This document shows, piece after piece, positions 29,467-40,277 of a stretch of DNA of 64,000 bases. The notes under the pieces are model-generated. The model saw only the letters and a list, made by a program, of their open reading frames with translations. It searched no databases and was not told the origin of the DNA. The translations under genes and the position numbers were made by a program. Origin of the DNA: Erwinia_E haradaeae_H (lineage in GTDB: Bacteria; Pseudomonadota; Gammaproteobacteria; Enterobacterales; Enterobacteriaceae); assembly GCF_900698885.1 (NCBI RefSeq), contig NZ_LR217705.1:930001-994000 (forward strand), given 5' to 3'. The stretch's first letter is position 1. Each line of letters starts with the position of its first letter.

Positions 29467-31809
29467 TTATATGATTTTTTGATACGGTAAAATACCTTGA
29501 GATAACATTTGGCTAGAATCTAACTCATGATCGGAATTCATACCACGCAATTCAATATGAAATGAAATTTTATTGTCATACTGACTTTGATTCTGCTCCA
29601 AACCGTTAATTTTACGCTCATAACCTAAACGCAGTGCATAACAACAGGAGGTATACTGCATACCCACTAATTGATCAGCTATCGATCCAGTTTTTAGATC
29701 ATAATAAAAAGCACCAATCAAGGACCATGTGTTCATAATGGGCCAGCTAGCAATAACACCTACTTGTGATATACCTTTATCATATCTATCCTGATTACTA
29801 TAATGCGCCAGAATATTTTTCATATACTTTGCATTAGTATACCGATAACTACACTGTAAAACATGCCTAGAATCATGACACCATTCTAAAATCGTATTTC
29901 CTTGAGAGATATTATCTACATGTACGTCATACTGAACGCCTCCGCGCATTGCTAAATTATCAGTAATTTTCCAATAACTATCACTTGCTAATACTACAGA
30001 ACCTCGAGCCTGATTCCGAAGAAAATCTTGATGACCATGTACTGCATTAAATGAATAAATCTGCCCTACAGAAAAATTAAAACGCTCCAACAGATTAGGA
30101 TTTATAATATGCATTATAAAACCAGTAGCTATTTGATTTGCAGAAGTTATACGATCTAGACCACTATGCGTGCTCTCTCGAAATAAACCATCATAATCTC
30201 TACGTAAAAGCGTAGAATCATAAGCTTGAATAGAACTCTGATCACAATATGGAATATAGAGATATTGTGCTCTGGGCTCTATCATTTGCCTATAACCTGT
30301 AAACCAATTCATATTACGCTCAAATCTCATGCTGCCATCAATTTTTAATTGTGGTAAAATTCTGTTCACTGAATTTTGTAATTTAACTGCATGCTGTTTT
30401 TTAAAATTATAATATTGAACATTATATTGTTCATAATGTGTAGCAAACAATTTTGCTGAAACATGTATGGCATTCCACTCGTTTACACGAGACCACTTAA
30501 TATCTGGCTCTAGATGAAAACGCATCGCACTCGGCATATGTGAATTCACATTAACAAACCTTGATATTTGAGCGTATAAGTGTCCATACAGCGGATAAAA
30601 ATGGCGATAATAGTAATTCAAATCAAATTGTGGTTCCGCACTATAAGTATTCTGTTGATCCTTGACTGATAAACTTTGAAATTTTTTTATTGATACCATT
30701 GTATTCCAATTATGTTCAGTATACCCAAAACTAAGCTTTTGAGTCATATAATCATCACTGGTCATACCATAAATTGAATCTAAATCTGAAAAATAATAAG
30801 GATCGCTCACTTTTGTATAGTCAGCTTTAAATCGCCAATTCTCTAAATATACACTACTGTTCTGCCAGTGAAATAACCACCTATTAAAAGATCTACCAGA
30901 CGTGATATGTTCTTTCTGATAAACAAGATCATGATTTAAATAATCAAATTCGATAGTACCACTTCCACCTATTAAGTAACGGAATTCGTTTTTCCACTGC
31001 ACCCCTCTTCGACTAATGTAATGCGCTATTAACGTAGCATCCGCCCCTGGCGCAATCTTCCAATAATAAGGAAGAGAATATTGAAAACCGCCATTTTTAT
31101 TATAATATGCGCGAGGAGTTAAAAAACCAGAACGACTTTTATTACCTACTGGTATTTGAAAATAAGGACTATAAAAAATTGGTATAGATCCTAACTTAAA
31201 ACGTGCACCCCAAACTTCAGCTAACTGCTCATCGTGATCATAAATAATCTTTGATCCCGCAATATGCCAACTATCTTGCCCTATTGGGCAAGAAGTAAAA
31301 GTTCCATTTTTTAGAATTGTGTAACGATGAGAATTTCTTAGCTGTATTTGATCGGCTATACCCCTTCCTTGGCGTCCAATCATCTGGTAATTACCTGCCC
31401 AAATATTAGTATCTTTTGTATTTAGATTTGACCAAGCTCTCGAGCCTTTCAGCATTATCTTATTATCATAATAACATACCTTTCCTAATGCAAGGACAGT
31501 ATGTATTGGACTTTCTGTACCTTTAGATACAGAGCGATTAACTTGAACCTTCTCGGATTTAATATGTCTTCTTCCTTGCTGAATATCAACATGGCCACTA
31601 AATATTACTTCATCTGGATAAGTGCCCTGCGCTGTATCCGAGTGAATCACTACAGGTAACTGGTCTATCCTTTTTTTCTGAATGAACAGATGATCATCTT
31701 GATAATCCTTAATAATTGGCTCTGTTATTAAATTATTCGCTAACGTTTTCTTACTAGCAAATACTAATGCAAGTAATGCAATCAACAATACAAATAGCCT
31801 GATATTCAT
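29467..31809 (-). CDS. lptD: LPS-assembly outer-membrane protein LptD
   Basis: LptD with LptE places lipopolysaccharide in the outer leaflet. The frame is open to 31926. I chose the ATG at 31809 because it gives a normal signal peptide (residues 1-24, MNIRLFVLLIALLALVFA) and 780 residues against 784 in E. coli. The N-terminal LptA-like jellyroll (about 45-190) is followed by the 26-strand barrel, with GRQGRG, FYSPYFQIPVGNKSRSGFLTP and RLGYERKING conserved. Disulfide cysteines C174 and C722-C723 are present, but the N-terminal partner (Cys31 in E. coli) is absent. Additional cysteines appear, for example C112 in place of His. Together with surA it forms an operon divergent from djlA. It implies that LPS is still made. 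Confidence 0.94.
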   Translation of the reverse strand: MNIRLFVLLIALLALVFASKKTLANNLITEPIIKDYQDDHLFIQKKRIDQLPVVIHSDTAQGTYPDEVIFSGHVDIQQGRRHIKSEKVQVNRSVSKGTESPIHTVLALGKVCYYDNKIMLKGSRAWSNLNTKDTNIWAGNYQMIGRQGRGIADQIQLRNSHRYTILKNGTFTSCPIGQDSWHIAGSKIIYDHDEQLAEVWGARFKLGSIPIFYSPYFQIPVGNKSRSGFLTPRAYYNKNGGFQYSLPYYWKIAPGADATLIAHYISRRGVQWKNEFRYLIGGSGTIEFDYLNHDLVYQKEHITSGRSFNRWLFHWQNSSVYLENWRFKADYTKVSDPYYFSDLDSIYGMTSDDYMTQKLSFGYTEHNWNTMVSIKKFQSLSVKDQQNTYSAEPQFDLNYYYRHFYPLYGHLYAQISRFVNVNSHMPSAMRFHLEPDIKWSRVNEWNAIHVSAKLFATHYEQYNVQYYNFKKQHAVKLQNSVNRILPQLKIDGSMRFERNMNWFTGYRQMIEPRAQYLYIPYCDQSSIQAYDSTLLRRDYDGLFRESTHSGLDRITSANQIATGFIMHIINPNLLERFNFSVGQIYSFNAVHGHQDFLRNQARGSVVLASDSYWKITDNLAMRGGVQYDVHVDNISQGNTILEWCHDSRHVLQCSYRYTNAKYMKNILAHYSNQDRYDKGISQVGVIASWPIMNTWSLIGAFYYDLKTGSIADQLVGMQYTSCCYALRLGYERKINGLEQNQSQYDNKISFHIELRGMNSDHELDSSQMLSQGILPYQKII

Positions 31810-33447
31810 GCGCCGTGTTAAAATTCCCCAGGAACTAGCATTCTTTCTCACATATAAATAATATTTTAATATTGTATTTGTATAACTAATATATCTACGA
31901 TATGCGCTATATCGTAATAAGATCAAATCAAAAAATAACCTATATTTTTCAAAAAGTACAACTGGTTCGAAAAAATAATGCTTTTCAATTATAGATTACA
32001 TTCTTATATATCACTGTTTAAAGATTGATTTTAATAATTAAAGTATTTCAAAAGATTTATTCAATCTAACACCCCGCCTAGAATATACTCTCAAACCAAT
32101 ATCTATCTCACGATAGATGCATGTTATAAGTCTATCAGATAGAACAAAAAAATATGATCTATATTAATATCATTAGATGAATAGTTATAAAAAACTATAT
32201 GTACTTGTATCAAAATATCATTTTATAATAAAACTTATATTATCTAAACAATGATAACATCTTCTATATAAAAATACGCATACGTTAATAAAGAACAAGA
32301 CATTTTTACAGTTAGTGATATATGTTGGTCTATTATACTTTTCATCCCTGCTAACAAAATAAAACTATAGTTTTATATTGTTCTAAAATTTCTAGATGTT
32401 TCTATGACATCTGTGTGTACTTATAAAAGAAAATTATTATTATAACTATTTTTAGCTATTTTATAACTATTTTAAATCAAGTAACAAAAGTAGTGCATTC
32501 TTTTAGGTAAAAATATTCTTTATTAATGCAAGAGAACATATGTATACTATTCTTTTTAAGAAATCGAAATAAATAATCAAACATACACATACTACTAGCA
32601 ATTCCATATAATCAAAATATACATATAAATAATATATTTTATATACATGATTTATAAAACACCATTCTTATCATTAAGAATATTTGTCTATTTTAGAAAA
32701 AATACAATTAAATTTTGATAGTAAAATCTCTCCACCTAATAATATGATTACCTAGCCCACAATTAGCGCACGATGGTAGATAATGACATGATATGATGCT
32801 ATAGCATATTCTCAACTAACAAGAATCACATTACATGCAAGATTCCAAAAATAGTTATACAATATATAATAATAAAGGACTCAGCCTACACCTCTATACG
32901 TTACTAAACGTTACTAATGTAAGTAATAGTTATTAATGTAAGTAATAGTTACTAATGTAAGTAATAAAATTAATTTTTAGAGAGGGTTGAACCTATCGGT
33001 GAGAACAATGCTCTATAGCCCCATGATCGTATTATAACAAATACAGAATACATTCTACTAATGCAGTTCACCAGAAAAATCTTGTGCAGTTTAACTAACT
33101 GCAAAAAATATCATGCTAATATTAATGGATAATAGATGGAGAGAAAACTTTATAAATGTAGATATACCTAAGTAAACTTTAAAAATCTAAAGCAATTTAA
33201 GATTCCTATAATAGACAGGAGATTATTAATAATGAGAACTCTAACAATTTTCAAGCAATATGCTTATTTAAAAAATTATTAGAAACCTGTTTGAGAGAAT
33301 GTATTAAAACATAGACAAATCCCACATATATTATATTTTGTAGAATATATCACACCATGTTAATACATATTGATTCTCTTTCACATTGAAAAGTAAAAGT
33401 TAATATTTTAAAAGATATCAGAAATATGATGACCTAATGAGGAGTTT
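31810..33447. other. 1.6 kb divergent desert, lptD and djlA
   Basis: This is the shared upstream region of lptD and djlA, which is much shorter in E. coli. It holds three 19-bp tandem repeats at 32910-32966 and a 16-codon frame beginning ATG at 33232 behind an AGGAGA ribosome-like site. That frame is too short to call a gene. A ggttgaacc motif near 33000 was tested as a tRNA T-arm but no stem pairs. Confidence 0.6.
32910..32966. repeat. Tandem repeat, 3 x 19 bp
   Basis: The unit gttactaatgtaagtaata occurs at 32910, 32929 and 32948. The middle copy has one mismatch (tatt for tact). An extra half unit (cgttactaaa) precedes it. It lies in the lptD-djlA spacer. Confidence 0.9.
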
Positions 33448-34275
33448 ATGTACTATTGGGGAAAGGTGTTAGGAATAGCTTGGGGTATGCTGTCCGGTTT
33501 AGGGTTCTGGGGTATCCTAATAGGTCTCCTTATGGGATATATGTTTGATAGAGCTCGCTCATCTACTTATCAACACGATATGTCTGATAAAAAAATACGT
33601 CAATCTCTATTCTTTTGTACTACTTTTCAAGTTTTAGGGCATTTAACTAAATCAAAAGGACGAGTCACAAACGCAGACATTAAAATAGTATCCCAATTGA
33701 TGGATCGAATGAGATTACATGGGGTAAGTCGTGAAGAAGCCCAGCATGCCTTTCGTGAGGGAAAAAATATAAACTACCCTATGCGAGATAAACTACGTGA
33801 ACTGCGTATCGCCTGTATTCATCGTTTTGATCTACTACGGATGTTTCTTGAAATTCAAATGCAAGCAGCTTTTTCTGACGGAATTTTACACCCTAACGAA
33901 CGCAAGATACTATATATTATTGCTGAAGAATTAGGAATATCACATGCACAATTCGATCAATTTTTACAGATGATGGAAAGTGGACAACAATTTGGAGGAA
34001 CCTATCAAAATGAAAAATCCTCAAAAAATACAAATAATTACACTCCAGAAACCACGGGCCCTACACTAGAGGATGCTTGTACTATGATTGGAGTTTCAAG
34101 TAATGACGATGCCACCACAATTAAGAGAGCCTACCGCAAAAGAATGAGTGAGCATCATCCAGACAAGTTGGTGGCAAAAGGTTTGCCTCCAGAGATGATG
34201 CAAATGGCAAAACAAAAAACACAGGCGCTACAAGCAGCTTATAATCTAATTAAACGTAAAAAAGGTTTTAAATAA
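33448..34275 (+). CDS. djlA: Membrane-anchored DnaJ-like co-chaperone DjlA
   Basis: DjlA is a type III J-domain protein in the inner membrane that stimulates DnaK. In E. coli it links to the Rcs envelope stress system. The 275-residue protein (E. coli 271) has an N-terminal membrane segment with glycines (about 7-30, GMLSGLGFWGILIGLLMGYMF), a central TerB-like helical domain (ATTFQVLGHLTKSKGRVTNADI, FADG-like FSDGILHPNERK) and a C-terminal J-domain. The J-domain HPD is at 237-239 in SEHHPDKLVAKGLPPEMM. The ATG follows a strong tgaggag. Divergent position to lptD is conserved. No defect seen. Confidence 0.97.
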   Translation: MYYWGKVLGIAWGMLSGLGFWGILIGLLMGYMFDRARSSTYQHDMSDKKIRQSLFFCTTFQVLGHLTKSKGRVTNADIKIVSQLMDRMRLHGVSREEAQHAFREGKNINYPMRDKLRELRIACIHRFDLLRMFLEIQMQAAFSDGILHPNERKILYIIAEELGISHAQFDQFLQMMESGQQFGGTYQNEKSSKNTNNYTPETTGPTLEDACTMIGVSSNDDATTIKRAYRKRMSEHHPDKLVAKGLPPEMMQMAKQKTQALQAAYNLIKRKKGFK

Positions 34276-34948
34276 TATCTTGCTTAACTAAAAATAAAAA
34301 AAATTTTAAGTACCAAGTGAAAAGTATGTATATCGTTGATAATCATTTTTAATTCACTACATAAAATATGTCACCTCTGTGACAAGTACATATCTATATT
34401 AGTCTAAATTTTATAATACATAAAACATATCAGTGAATCTAAGCATACCTTTAGCTATTAAATACATTATTATTTGCACATGTATATAATACATATTATG
34501 ATTGTAATCTATTTTATATTTCTCTATTAAGAATTGTTCTTTCATGTTTGTACTATTATATATAAAAAAAATTACAAACGCTTTTATACTACTCTCTTTA
34601 TAAACCTCATCTATAATATACAATATAAATTGTATATTATTTGCATGGATAACAACTACTATATATAGTATATTATGTAAAAATTTTGCCTTTTACGAGC
34701 TCACTAACTTTTACGAGCTCACTAAAATTATTTAAGATACTATCTATTACTATTTAACCACTATACAAAATCTAAATGAATATACTCCGAATGTATAATG
34801 ATCTATTTTTATAACTTATACTCAGACCCTATCTTGTAAAATATTAGATTTTGAAAATATTACATAAGCATCTTTAAAAGATTACTATCAAATAGTATCA
34901 TGATATCAATCATTCTAAACTGATTACTCTTGTTAAATATAAAGAATA
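34276..34948. other. 673-bp desert between djlA and ybgI (convergent)
   Basis: No gene seen. A 70-codon minus-strand frame at 34411-34623 looks like noise. An exact 18-bp duplication is at 34690-34725; its unit contains gagctc and it is GC-richer than its surroundings. Confidence 0.6.
34690..34725. repeat. Tandem duplication, 2 x 18 bp
   Basis: The unit cttttacgagctcactaa occurs twice without mismatch, in the djlA-ybgI spacer. Confidence 0.9.
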
Positions 34949-35701
34949 TTAAACGGGGTTATCAATATCAATAAATATAACCTCAAGATTATATTTCCTT
35001 GCCAACCAGTCACCTAGCGCCTGAATCCCACCACGTTCAGTAGCGTGGTGCCCTGCAGCAAAAAAATGCAAGCCTTGCTCTCGCGCACTATGTACTGTAT
35101 TTTCTGATATCTCACCAGTAATAAACGCATCAACCCCAAAATCAGCGGCCTTATCAATAAATTTCTGCCCACCTCCACTGCACAAAGCTATGCATTCAAT
35201 CAATAGTGGTGCGTTATTTGCATAACAGTGCAAAGGTTCTCTTCCAAGTGCCATAGATATACACTTTTTAAATCTATCTGCACTTATTGGATTTTTAAGA
35301 GTTCCCCATAGAATTAAAGGATTTATTATATTCCCTTTTATTTCAATATCTAACAATTCTGCTAATTTTGTATTGTTTCCAAATTTTGGATGAACATCCA
35401 GCGGCATATGCCAAGCAAAGAGATTGATATCATGTACTAGAAGTGTTCTTAATCGTTGTCGTTTCATACCTTTTATGACAGAAGGTTCATTGTTCCAAAA
35501 ATAACCATGATGCACCACAATCGCATCTACATCTAATCGAACGGCCTCATTTAATAAATCATAACAGGCAGTAACGCCAGTAATCACTTTTTTAATTTGC
35601 TTACGCCCCTCTACCTGCAGACCGTTGATCACATTATCACTAAAGGTCTCAGTATGTAAGAGCTGATTAACCCCTTTTTCTAACTCAAAATTAGATATCA
35701 T
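34949..35701 (-). CDS. ybgI: Nif3/DUF34-type dinuclear metal protein YbgI
   Basis: YbgI belongs to the widespread Nif3 family, toroidal hexamers with a two-metal site. Its biochemical role is unsettled; it is often labelled GTP cyclohydrolase 1 type 2 homolog, and a link to metal insertion has been proposed. The 250-residue protein (E. coli 247) has NGLQVEGRKQI at the start. Metal-binding motifs are VVHHGYFW (two His), WHMPLDVHP, and AAGHHATERGG near the C-terminus. ITGEISENTVHSAREQGLHFF is typical. It is a stand-alone gene between deserts. Its survival in a shrinking genome supports a basic housekeeping role. Start by homology; a gggat precedes the ATG. Confidence 0.95.
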   Translation of the reverse strand: MISNFELEKGVNQLLHTETFSDNVINGLQVEGRKQIKKVITGVTACYDLLNEAVRLDVDAIVVHHGYFWNNEPSVIKGMKRQRLRTLLVHDINLFAWHMPLDVHPKFGNNTKLAELLDIEIKGNIINPLILWGTLKNPISADRFKKCISMALGREPLHCYANNAPLLIECIALCSGGGQKFIDKAADFGVDAFITGEISENTVHSAREQGLHFFAAGHHATERGGIQALGDWLARKYNLEVIFIDIDNPV

Positions 35702-36558
35702 AACAATTTATCCCGTTATTTTATATCCTGCCTATGATTAATCTATATATTTTATACTCAATTTCTAAAAAAATTATTACATCTAATCAGTCGCACAAAA
35801 TTCTGTTTTCATAAGATACTCTATAAATAAGTTACAGATTATTACCATAATAATAAAGGTATCTATATATTATTGCATAACATTACACACAAAAACACAC
35901 CATACGAGCACACTCCATAAAACTTGAACTATATAATTTATATACAACATACTAAAACCAAGAAAGATCATATTAAATACTTAACAGAGCACAACTATCC
36001 TTAATATATCTCTCTAATCATTATAGCTATAGCACGCGTTTCATATTACTTGTAATAAATAGGCATGTCTAAATGCTATTATCATTTATTAAGCGAGCTA
36101 ACAATAAATACATAAACATACTCCTGATATAATTGATAATTATCTGTTGGTTAAGCTGTCCATGCAGCAATATAATAGAGGGACATATTATGTTATGTGT
36201 AATATCTACACCCCAGTAAGAGTCGCTTAATAGTTCTCTGAAAATAAGATTTATATATAACACCAAACCACTAAAGAAAACCCTTACGCATCAAAGCAAA
36301 TAAAAACATAAACCTTTTTAGCTTTACAGTTTTATAGCTTTATAGCTTTATTTTTATGTATTTCTAAAATACTCTCAATTCATGAATTCTTTATGCATAA
36401 AATTCTTTAATCGCATCAAAATTACTACTCAAGAATTCTTGAATATTGTAAAAACAGACTATATTTAATTTTTGATTAACAATACTTACTATAATGCAAC
36501 TATAGTAATAGTATTCACTAATCTAGTTGTTATAAGTCGGCTAATTAAAACCACTCGT
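35702..36558. other. 857-bp desert between ybgI and pykF
   Basis: No gene recognised. The 65-codon minus frame at 36069-36266 has no family resemblance. Short repeats of agctttatag are seen near 36320-36350. Confidence 0.6.
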
Positions 36559-37971
36559 TTATAATACATGCACTGATGATGTGTTAGTAGTACCACTAGG
36601 AACCAGTGCACCAGACACCATTATTAATGTATCACCTTTTTTAGCGTATCCACTAGCCGCAGCCGCTTCCTTGCCTAATCTATAAAAATCATCTGTAGAT
36701 GTAAATTTATCAACCAATAATGTTTCAACACCCTTACTCAATTGTAACTGCCTTGCTGTTTTTTCATTAGTTGTAAGCGCTAAAATGGTCGCACATGGAC
36801 AATATTTACGTAAAGACTTAGCAGATTTTCCACCCTCGGTAGCTACAATGATTAATGGAGATGCAAGTTTTTCGGCAATTTCAACTGCACTACGACAAAC
36901 TGCTTCAGTGATATGCATTGTGCAACTATCGTTCTGAAAATCTGTAACGCTTCGCATGACACGATCAGTTCTCTGACAAATATTTGCCATGATATCGACA
37001 GATTCTATTGGATAATTTCCTTTTGCACTTTCACCAGATAACATAACCGCATCCGTACCATCCAAGATAGCATTAGCGACATCTCCAGCTTCTGCACGAG
37101 TTGGTCTTGGGTTTTTCATCATCGAGTCAAGCATCTGAGTGGCAGTAATAATCACCTTACGCTCGTAATTACACTTTTTAATCATCATCTTTTGCGCAAA
37201 AATTACCTCTTCAACCGGGATTTCTACACCGAGATCACCACGGGCAACCATAATGCCATCAGACACATTAAGAATTTTTTCAAAATTATATAAACCTTCT
37301 TGATTTTCAATTTTAGAAATAATTTGAATGTGCTCACCACCGTGAGAATTTAGGTGTTCTCGAATATTCATAACATCAGAACACCGACGAATAAAAGAAG
37401 CAGCAATAAAGTCGACATCCTGATTACATCCAAAAATAAGATCTAATTTATCTTGCTCTGCTAGCGCTGGTAAATTAATTGAAACACCAGGCAAATTAAT
37501 GCCTTTATAAGAGCCAAGTTTTCCATTGTTTAGCACTTGGCATGTGACTGTGTTCCTTGTTACTGAAATTACTCGCATACCAATTAAACCATCATCTACT
37601 AAAATAGTATTACCAATATTTAAGTCTGCAGAAAAACCTGGATAAGTTACTGCCACTCCATCAGAAGTCCCGATAACATTTGGATCAGTAGTAAAATGAA
37701 ACACCTGCCCAGCTACTAAAGAAACATCCTTGCCATCTTTTAATCTCATAGTGCGAATTTCTGGGCCTTTAGTATCAAGAAGAATAGCTGCCTGATATCT
37801 ACTTATATTCATAACATTACGTAACCTAGCAATACGTTGAGCATGCTCCAGATAATTACCATGAGAAAAGTTTAAACGCATAACGTTCATTCCAGCTTTT
37901 AGAAGTTTAAAAAGCATCTCTTCTGATTCAGTTTTTGGACCGATCGTGCAAACAATTTTTGTCTTTTTCAT
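36559..37971 (-). CDS. pykF: Pyruvate kinase I PykF
   Basis: Pyruvate kinase makes pyruvate and ATP from phosphoenolpyruvate at the end of glycolysis. The frame is open from 37986, but the ATG at 37971 matches the E. coli PykF start (MKKTKIVCTIGPKTES) and gives 470 residues, the E. coli length. Motifs include MRLNFSHG with the phosphate-binding Arg, the catalytic-lysine signature IISKIENQEG, the metal-binding IMVARGDLGVEIP, and TRAEAGDVANAILDGTDAVMLSGESAKG. The end SGTTNTSSVHVL marks the fructose-1,6-bisphosphate-activated PykF type rather than PykA. The gene stands alone with no cluster. Confidence 0.97.
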   Translation of the reverse strand: MKKTKIVCTIGPKTESEEMLFKLLKAGMNVMRLNFSHGNYLEHAQRIARLRNVMNISRYQAAILLDTKGPEIRTMRLKDGKDVSLVAGQVFHFTTDPNVIGTSDGVAVTYPGFSADLNIGNTILVDDGLIGMRVISVTRNTVTCQVLNNGKLGSYKGINLPGVSINLPALAEQDKLDLIFGCNQDVDFIAASFIRRCSDVMNIREHLNSHGGEHIQIISKIENQEGLYNFEKILNVSDGIMVARGDLGVEIPVEEVIFAQKMMIKKCNYERKVIITATQMLDSMMKNPRPTRAEAGDVANAILDGTDAVMLSGESAKGNYPIESVDIMANICQRTDRVMRSVTDFQNDSCTMHITEAVCRSAVEIAEKLASPLIIVATEGGKSAKSLRKYCPCATILALTTNEKTARQLQLSKGVETLLVDKFTSTDDFYRLGKEAAAASGYAKKGDTLIMVSGALVPSGTTNTSSVHVL

Positions 37972-38825
37972 AATGATTTTTATCATATCCTAAATAAATT
38001 AATAGATATATTAAAGAGATTGATTACGAACACCATTAATTACGAACACCTTTATAAGCTTAATACTAATATATAGTAGTGTACAAAATTACATATACAA
38101 TATACGATATATTTATAATATAATGAAAATACTGCACAAATGATTCTCTCCACTTATCTGATTTAGCTTATTAACTAGATATATAAATTCCGCGCTGATT
38201 AAATTATAGATCTCGGTTCTTAAATAAAATACTTTTTTAAAAAATAGAATGCGTACATACAGCTCTACTTGTGAAGCTGTAAGCAAACTGTAACATTTAA
38301 GTAAAATTTAGTGTTTTATCGGGAGTTATTTTGGCATAATCTAGCGCTGCTATGGTTTAGTAAGTTACAAAATATAGATACAGTATACTTCTATAACATA
38401 TATTATAAAAATACCTACAGCTTAAAATGTATTTTACAATGATCTATACTAATCTAGTATTTTTTTTAAAAGTATATTGATATTCATGCATCAATATTAT
38501 GTATTATGGTATAATTATTTATAGATCATAGAAAGGAATACTAAAAACTTATAAAAGACGAACATTTTCCTAAAAATAAAAAATTTACAGTTTTAAAAGT
38601 CTAAAAATTACAACCTCATGTATTATTCATGCCAAGGGCAGTGCTTATTTATCTAAAAATAGTATTATTTTGATAATTTATTAAAAATTATTATAGAAAT
38701 ATTTTGTATTTAATATACTCTCTATTTTTAACAGCATGCCAAAAATATCAGTTTCTGTTCCTCATTAATAATGATACATAGAGTATTATTCATGCATTCC
38801 CTTTGTCCCTTTGTAAGACTATAAC
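37972..38825. other. 854-bp divergent desert, pykF and aroK
   Basis: Shared upstream region of pykF and aroK. It is AT-rich apart from a slightly GC-richer patch near 38255-38370, which contains an inverted repeat (acagct ... agctgt, about 38259-38280). No reading frame or clear promoter can be defended. Confidence 0.55.
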
Positions 38826-39356
38826 ATGGCAAAAAAACGTAATATCTTTTTGGTTGGCCCCACTGGTTCAGGAAAAAGTACTATTGGACGACATTTATCG
38901 CAATTGCTACAAATGGAATTTTTTGATTCAGATTATGAAATTGAACGCTGCAGTGGGGTAAGTATAGATTGGATTTTAGACATCGAGGGAGAAACTGGAT
39001 TTCGTGCTCGCGAAGAAAAAATTATCGCTGAGCTCACAAAGAAACAAGGTATTGTGTTAGCAGCTGGAAAAAGCTGTATACAATCACAAAACATATGCAC
39101 TTATCTCTCTACTCGTGGTATGGTAATATACCTCGAAATAACCACTTTAAGGCAACAAGAACATACTTATCGTAACAAAAAATATCACATTCCTCTTACT
39201 AAAAATCATTCTAAAATGGCCACACAAACATCATCTGATGAACGAAATCTACTATATAAAAAAATTTCTGATGTTACAATACATACTAACAAGCAAAGCC
39301 TCAGATTGATTTTAAAGCAAATTTTACAGATCGTAGAAACAAATATATCAACCTAA
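38826..39356 (+). CDS. aroK: AroK-type shikimate kinase with a degraded active site
   Basis: AroK phosphorylates shikimate on the way to chorismate. The 176-residue protein (E. coli 173) aligns from end to end. It keeps the P-loop GPTGSGKS (11-18), the shikimate aspartate D34 in FFDSDYEIE, R60 in GFRAREEK, and R140 in DERNLLY. Two key sites are changed. The GGG loop that holds shikimate (ATGGGSVKS in E. coli) reads AAGKSCIQS, so only Gly81 is left. The lid sequence KKRPLL reads KKYHIPL, so the lid Arg is lost. Nucleotide binding may persist, but shikimate kinase activity is doubtful. aroB, damX and dam, which lie between aroK and rpe in enterobacteria, are gone. It could serve another role or be decaying. 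Confidence 0.88.
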   Translation: MAKKRNIFLVGPTGSGKSTIGRHLSQLLQMEFFDSDYEIERCSGVSIDWILDIEGETGFRAREEKIIAELTKKQGIVLAAGKSCIQSQNICTYLSTRGMVIYLEITTLRQQEHTYRNKKYHIPLTKNHSKMATQTSSDERNLLYKKISDVTIHTNKQSLRLILKQILQIVETNIST

Positions 39357-40277
39357 TTACTTGACGAATTTGTTAACTATATGTGAAATATATTTCACAG
39401 AAAAAGATAATAAATGCTCCTGTTCAGGTTATACACAAAAAATCTTCATGAATAGTTAAAACTTCATATGTTTAGATAAACACATAAATTTAAATTAAAA
39501 ATTAACATCTTAAGCTCATGGGTAATACAGAAAAAATAAATAGTAAAAGCCAAACATCGTAAAATATGCTGGATATCCTCACTGTTAATTTCTAAAAATA
39601 TAAGCTAGACATCATCCTTTTTTATAATCATTATAAATATGCAATAACATATTGCATTAATTATTCAGCCTAAAACAATTAAACTAACGTTAATATTTTA
39701 CAAAAAATTCAAATTCATATCAAGATCTCTATTATAAAACTCCAACTAATATAATATGAACTTAGGCGCAGATATTATTCTTATCATAATGTTATAATTT
39801 CATAATTTCATATTATAATAATCACAAACGAAATATGGAATCCATATCAACCCTGAATAAAAGAATAATATTTGTATAAATAGAACAAAAATCTACAGGT
39901 CATAAAATTTTACATTTTAATGTTAAAAATAAAACTATCATAATAAAATGAAGTATATATTTACACACCATGTTTTTATATATTCAAAACTTATAGTGTA
40001 GTATATACACTATTTTTTACTTCCACTCAAAAGTAATTTTTATAAAAAATAACAAAACCACCCCCCTTGTTTATTAATTAATAACTAATCATAACTGTAA
40101 TGTATTATTATGAGATAAAAATCATAAATACACGTATCAACTAGTAAAAAGCAATTCCTAATAATTATTAATATTAATGTTGATAATCACTATAGGATCT
40201 TCATATAATGTAATATTATAGTAACCATTAAGGTAATACTCAAAGGACTGTGGCAGTAAAATAAAGGAGACTTTTAG
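39357..40277. other. 921-bp desert where aroB, damX and dam would lie
   Basis: In E. coli aroK is followed by aroB, damX, dam and then rpe. Here aroK and rpe keep their order, but only noncoding AT-rich DNA lies between, with no recognisable fragment of the three genes. A run of six C at 40061-40066 is the only striking composition feature. Confidence 0.65.

Noticed and set aside
32985..33060. ggttgaacc motif considered as the T-arm of a minus-strand tRNA
   Set aside because: The flanking bases do not pair as a T-stem and no acceptor or anticodon stem can be drawn.
33232..33282. 16-codon frame behind an AGGAGA site upstream of djlA
   Set aside because: Could be a leader peptide but has no regulatory codon pattern or pairing structure to support it.
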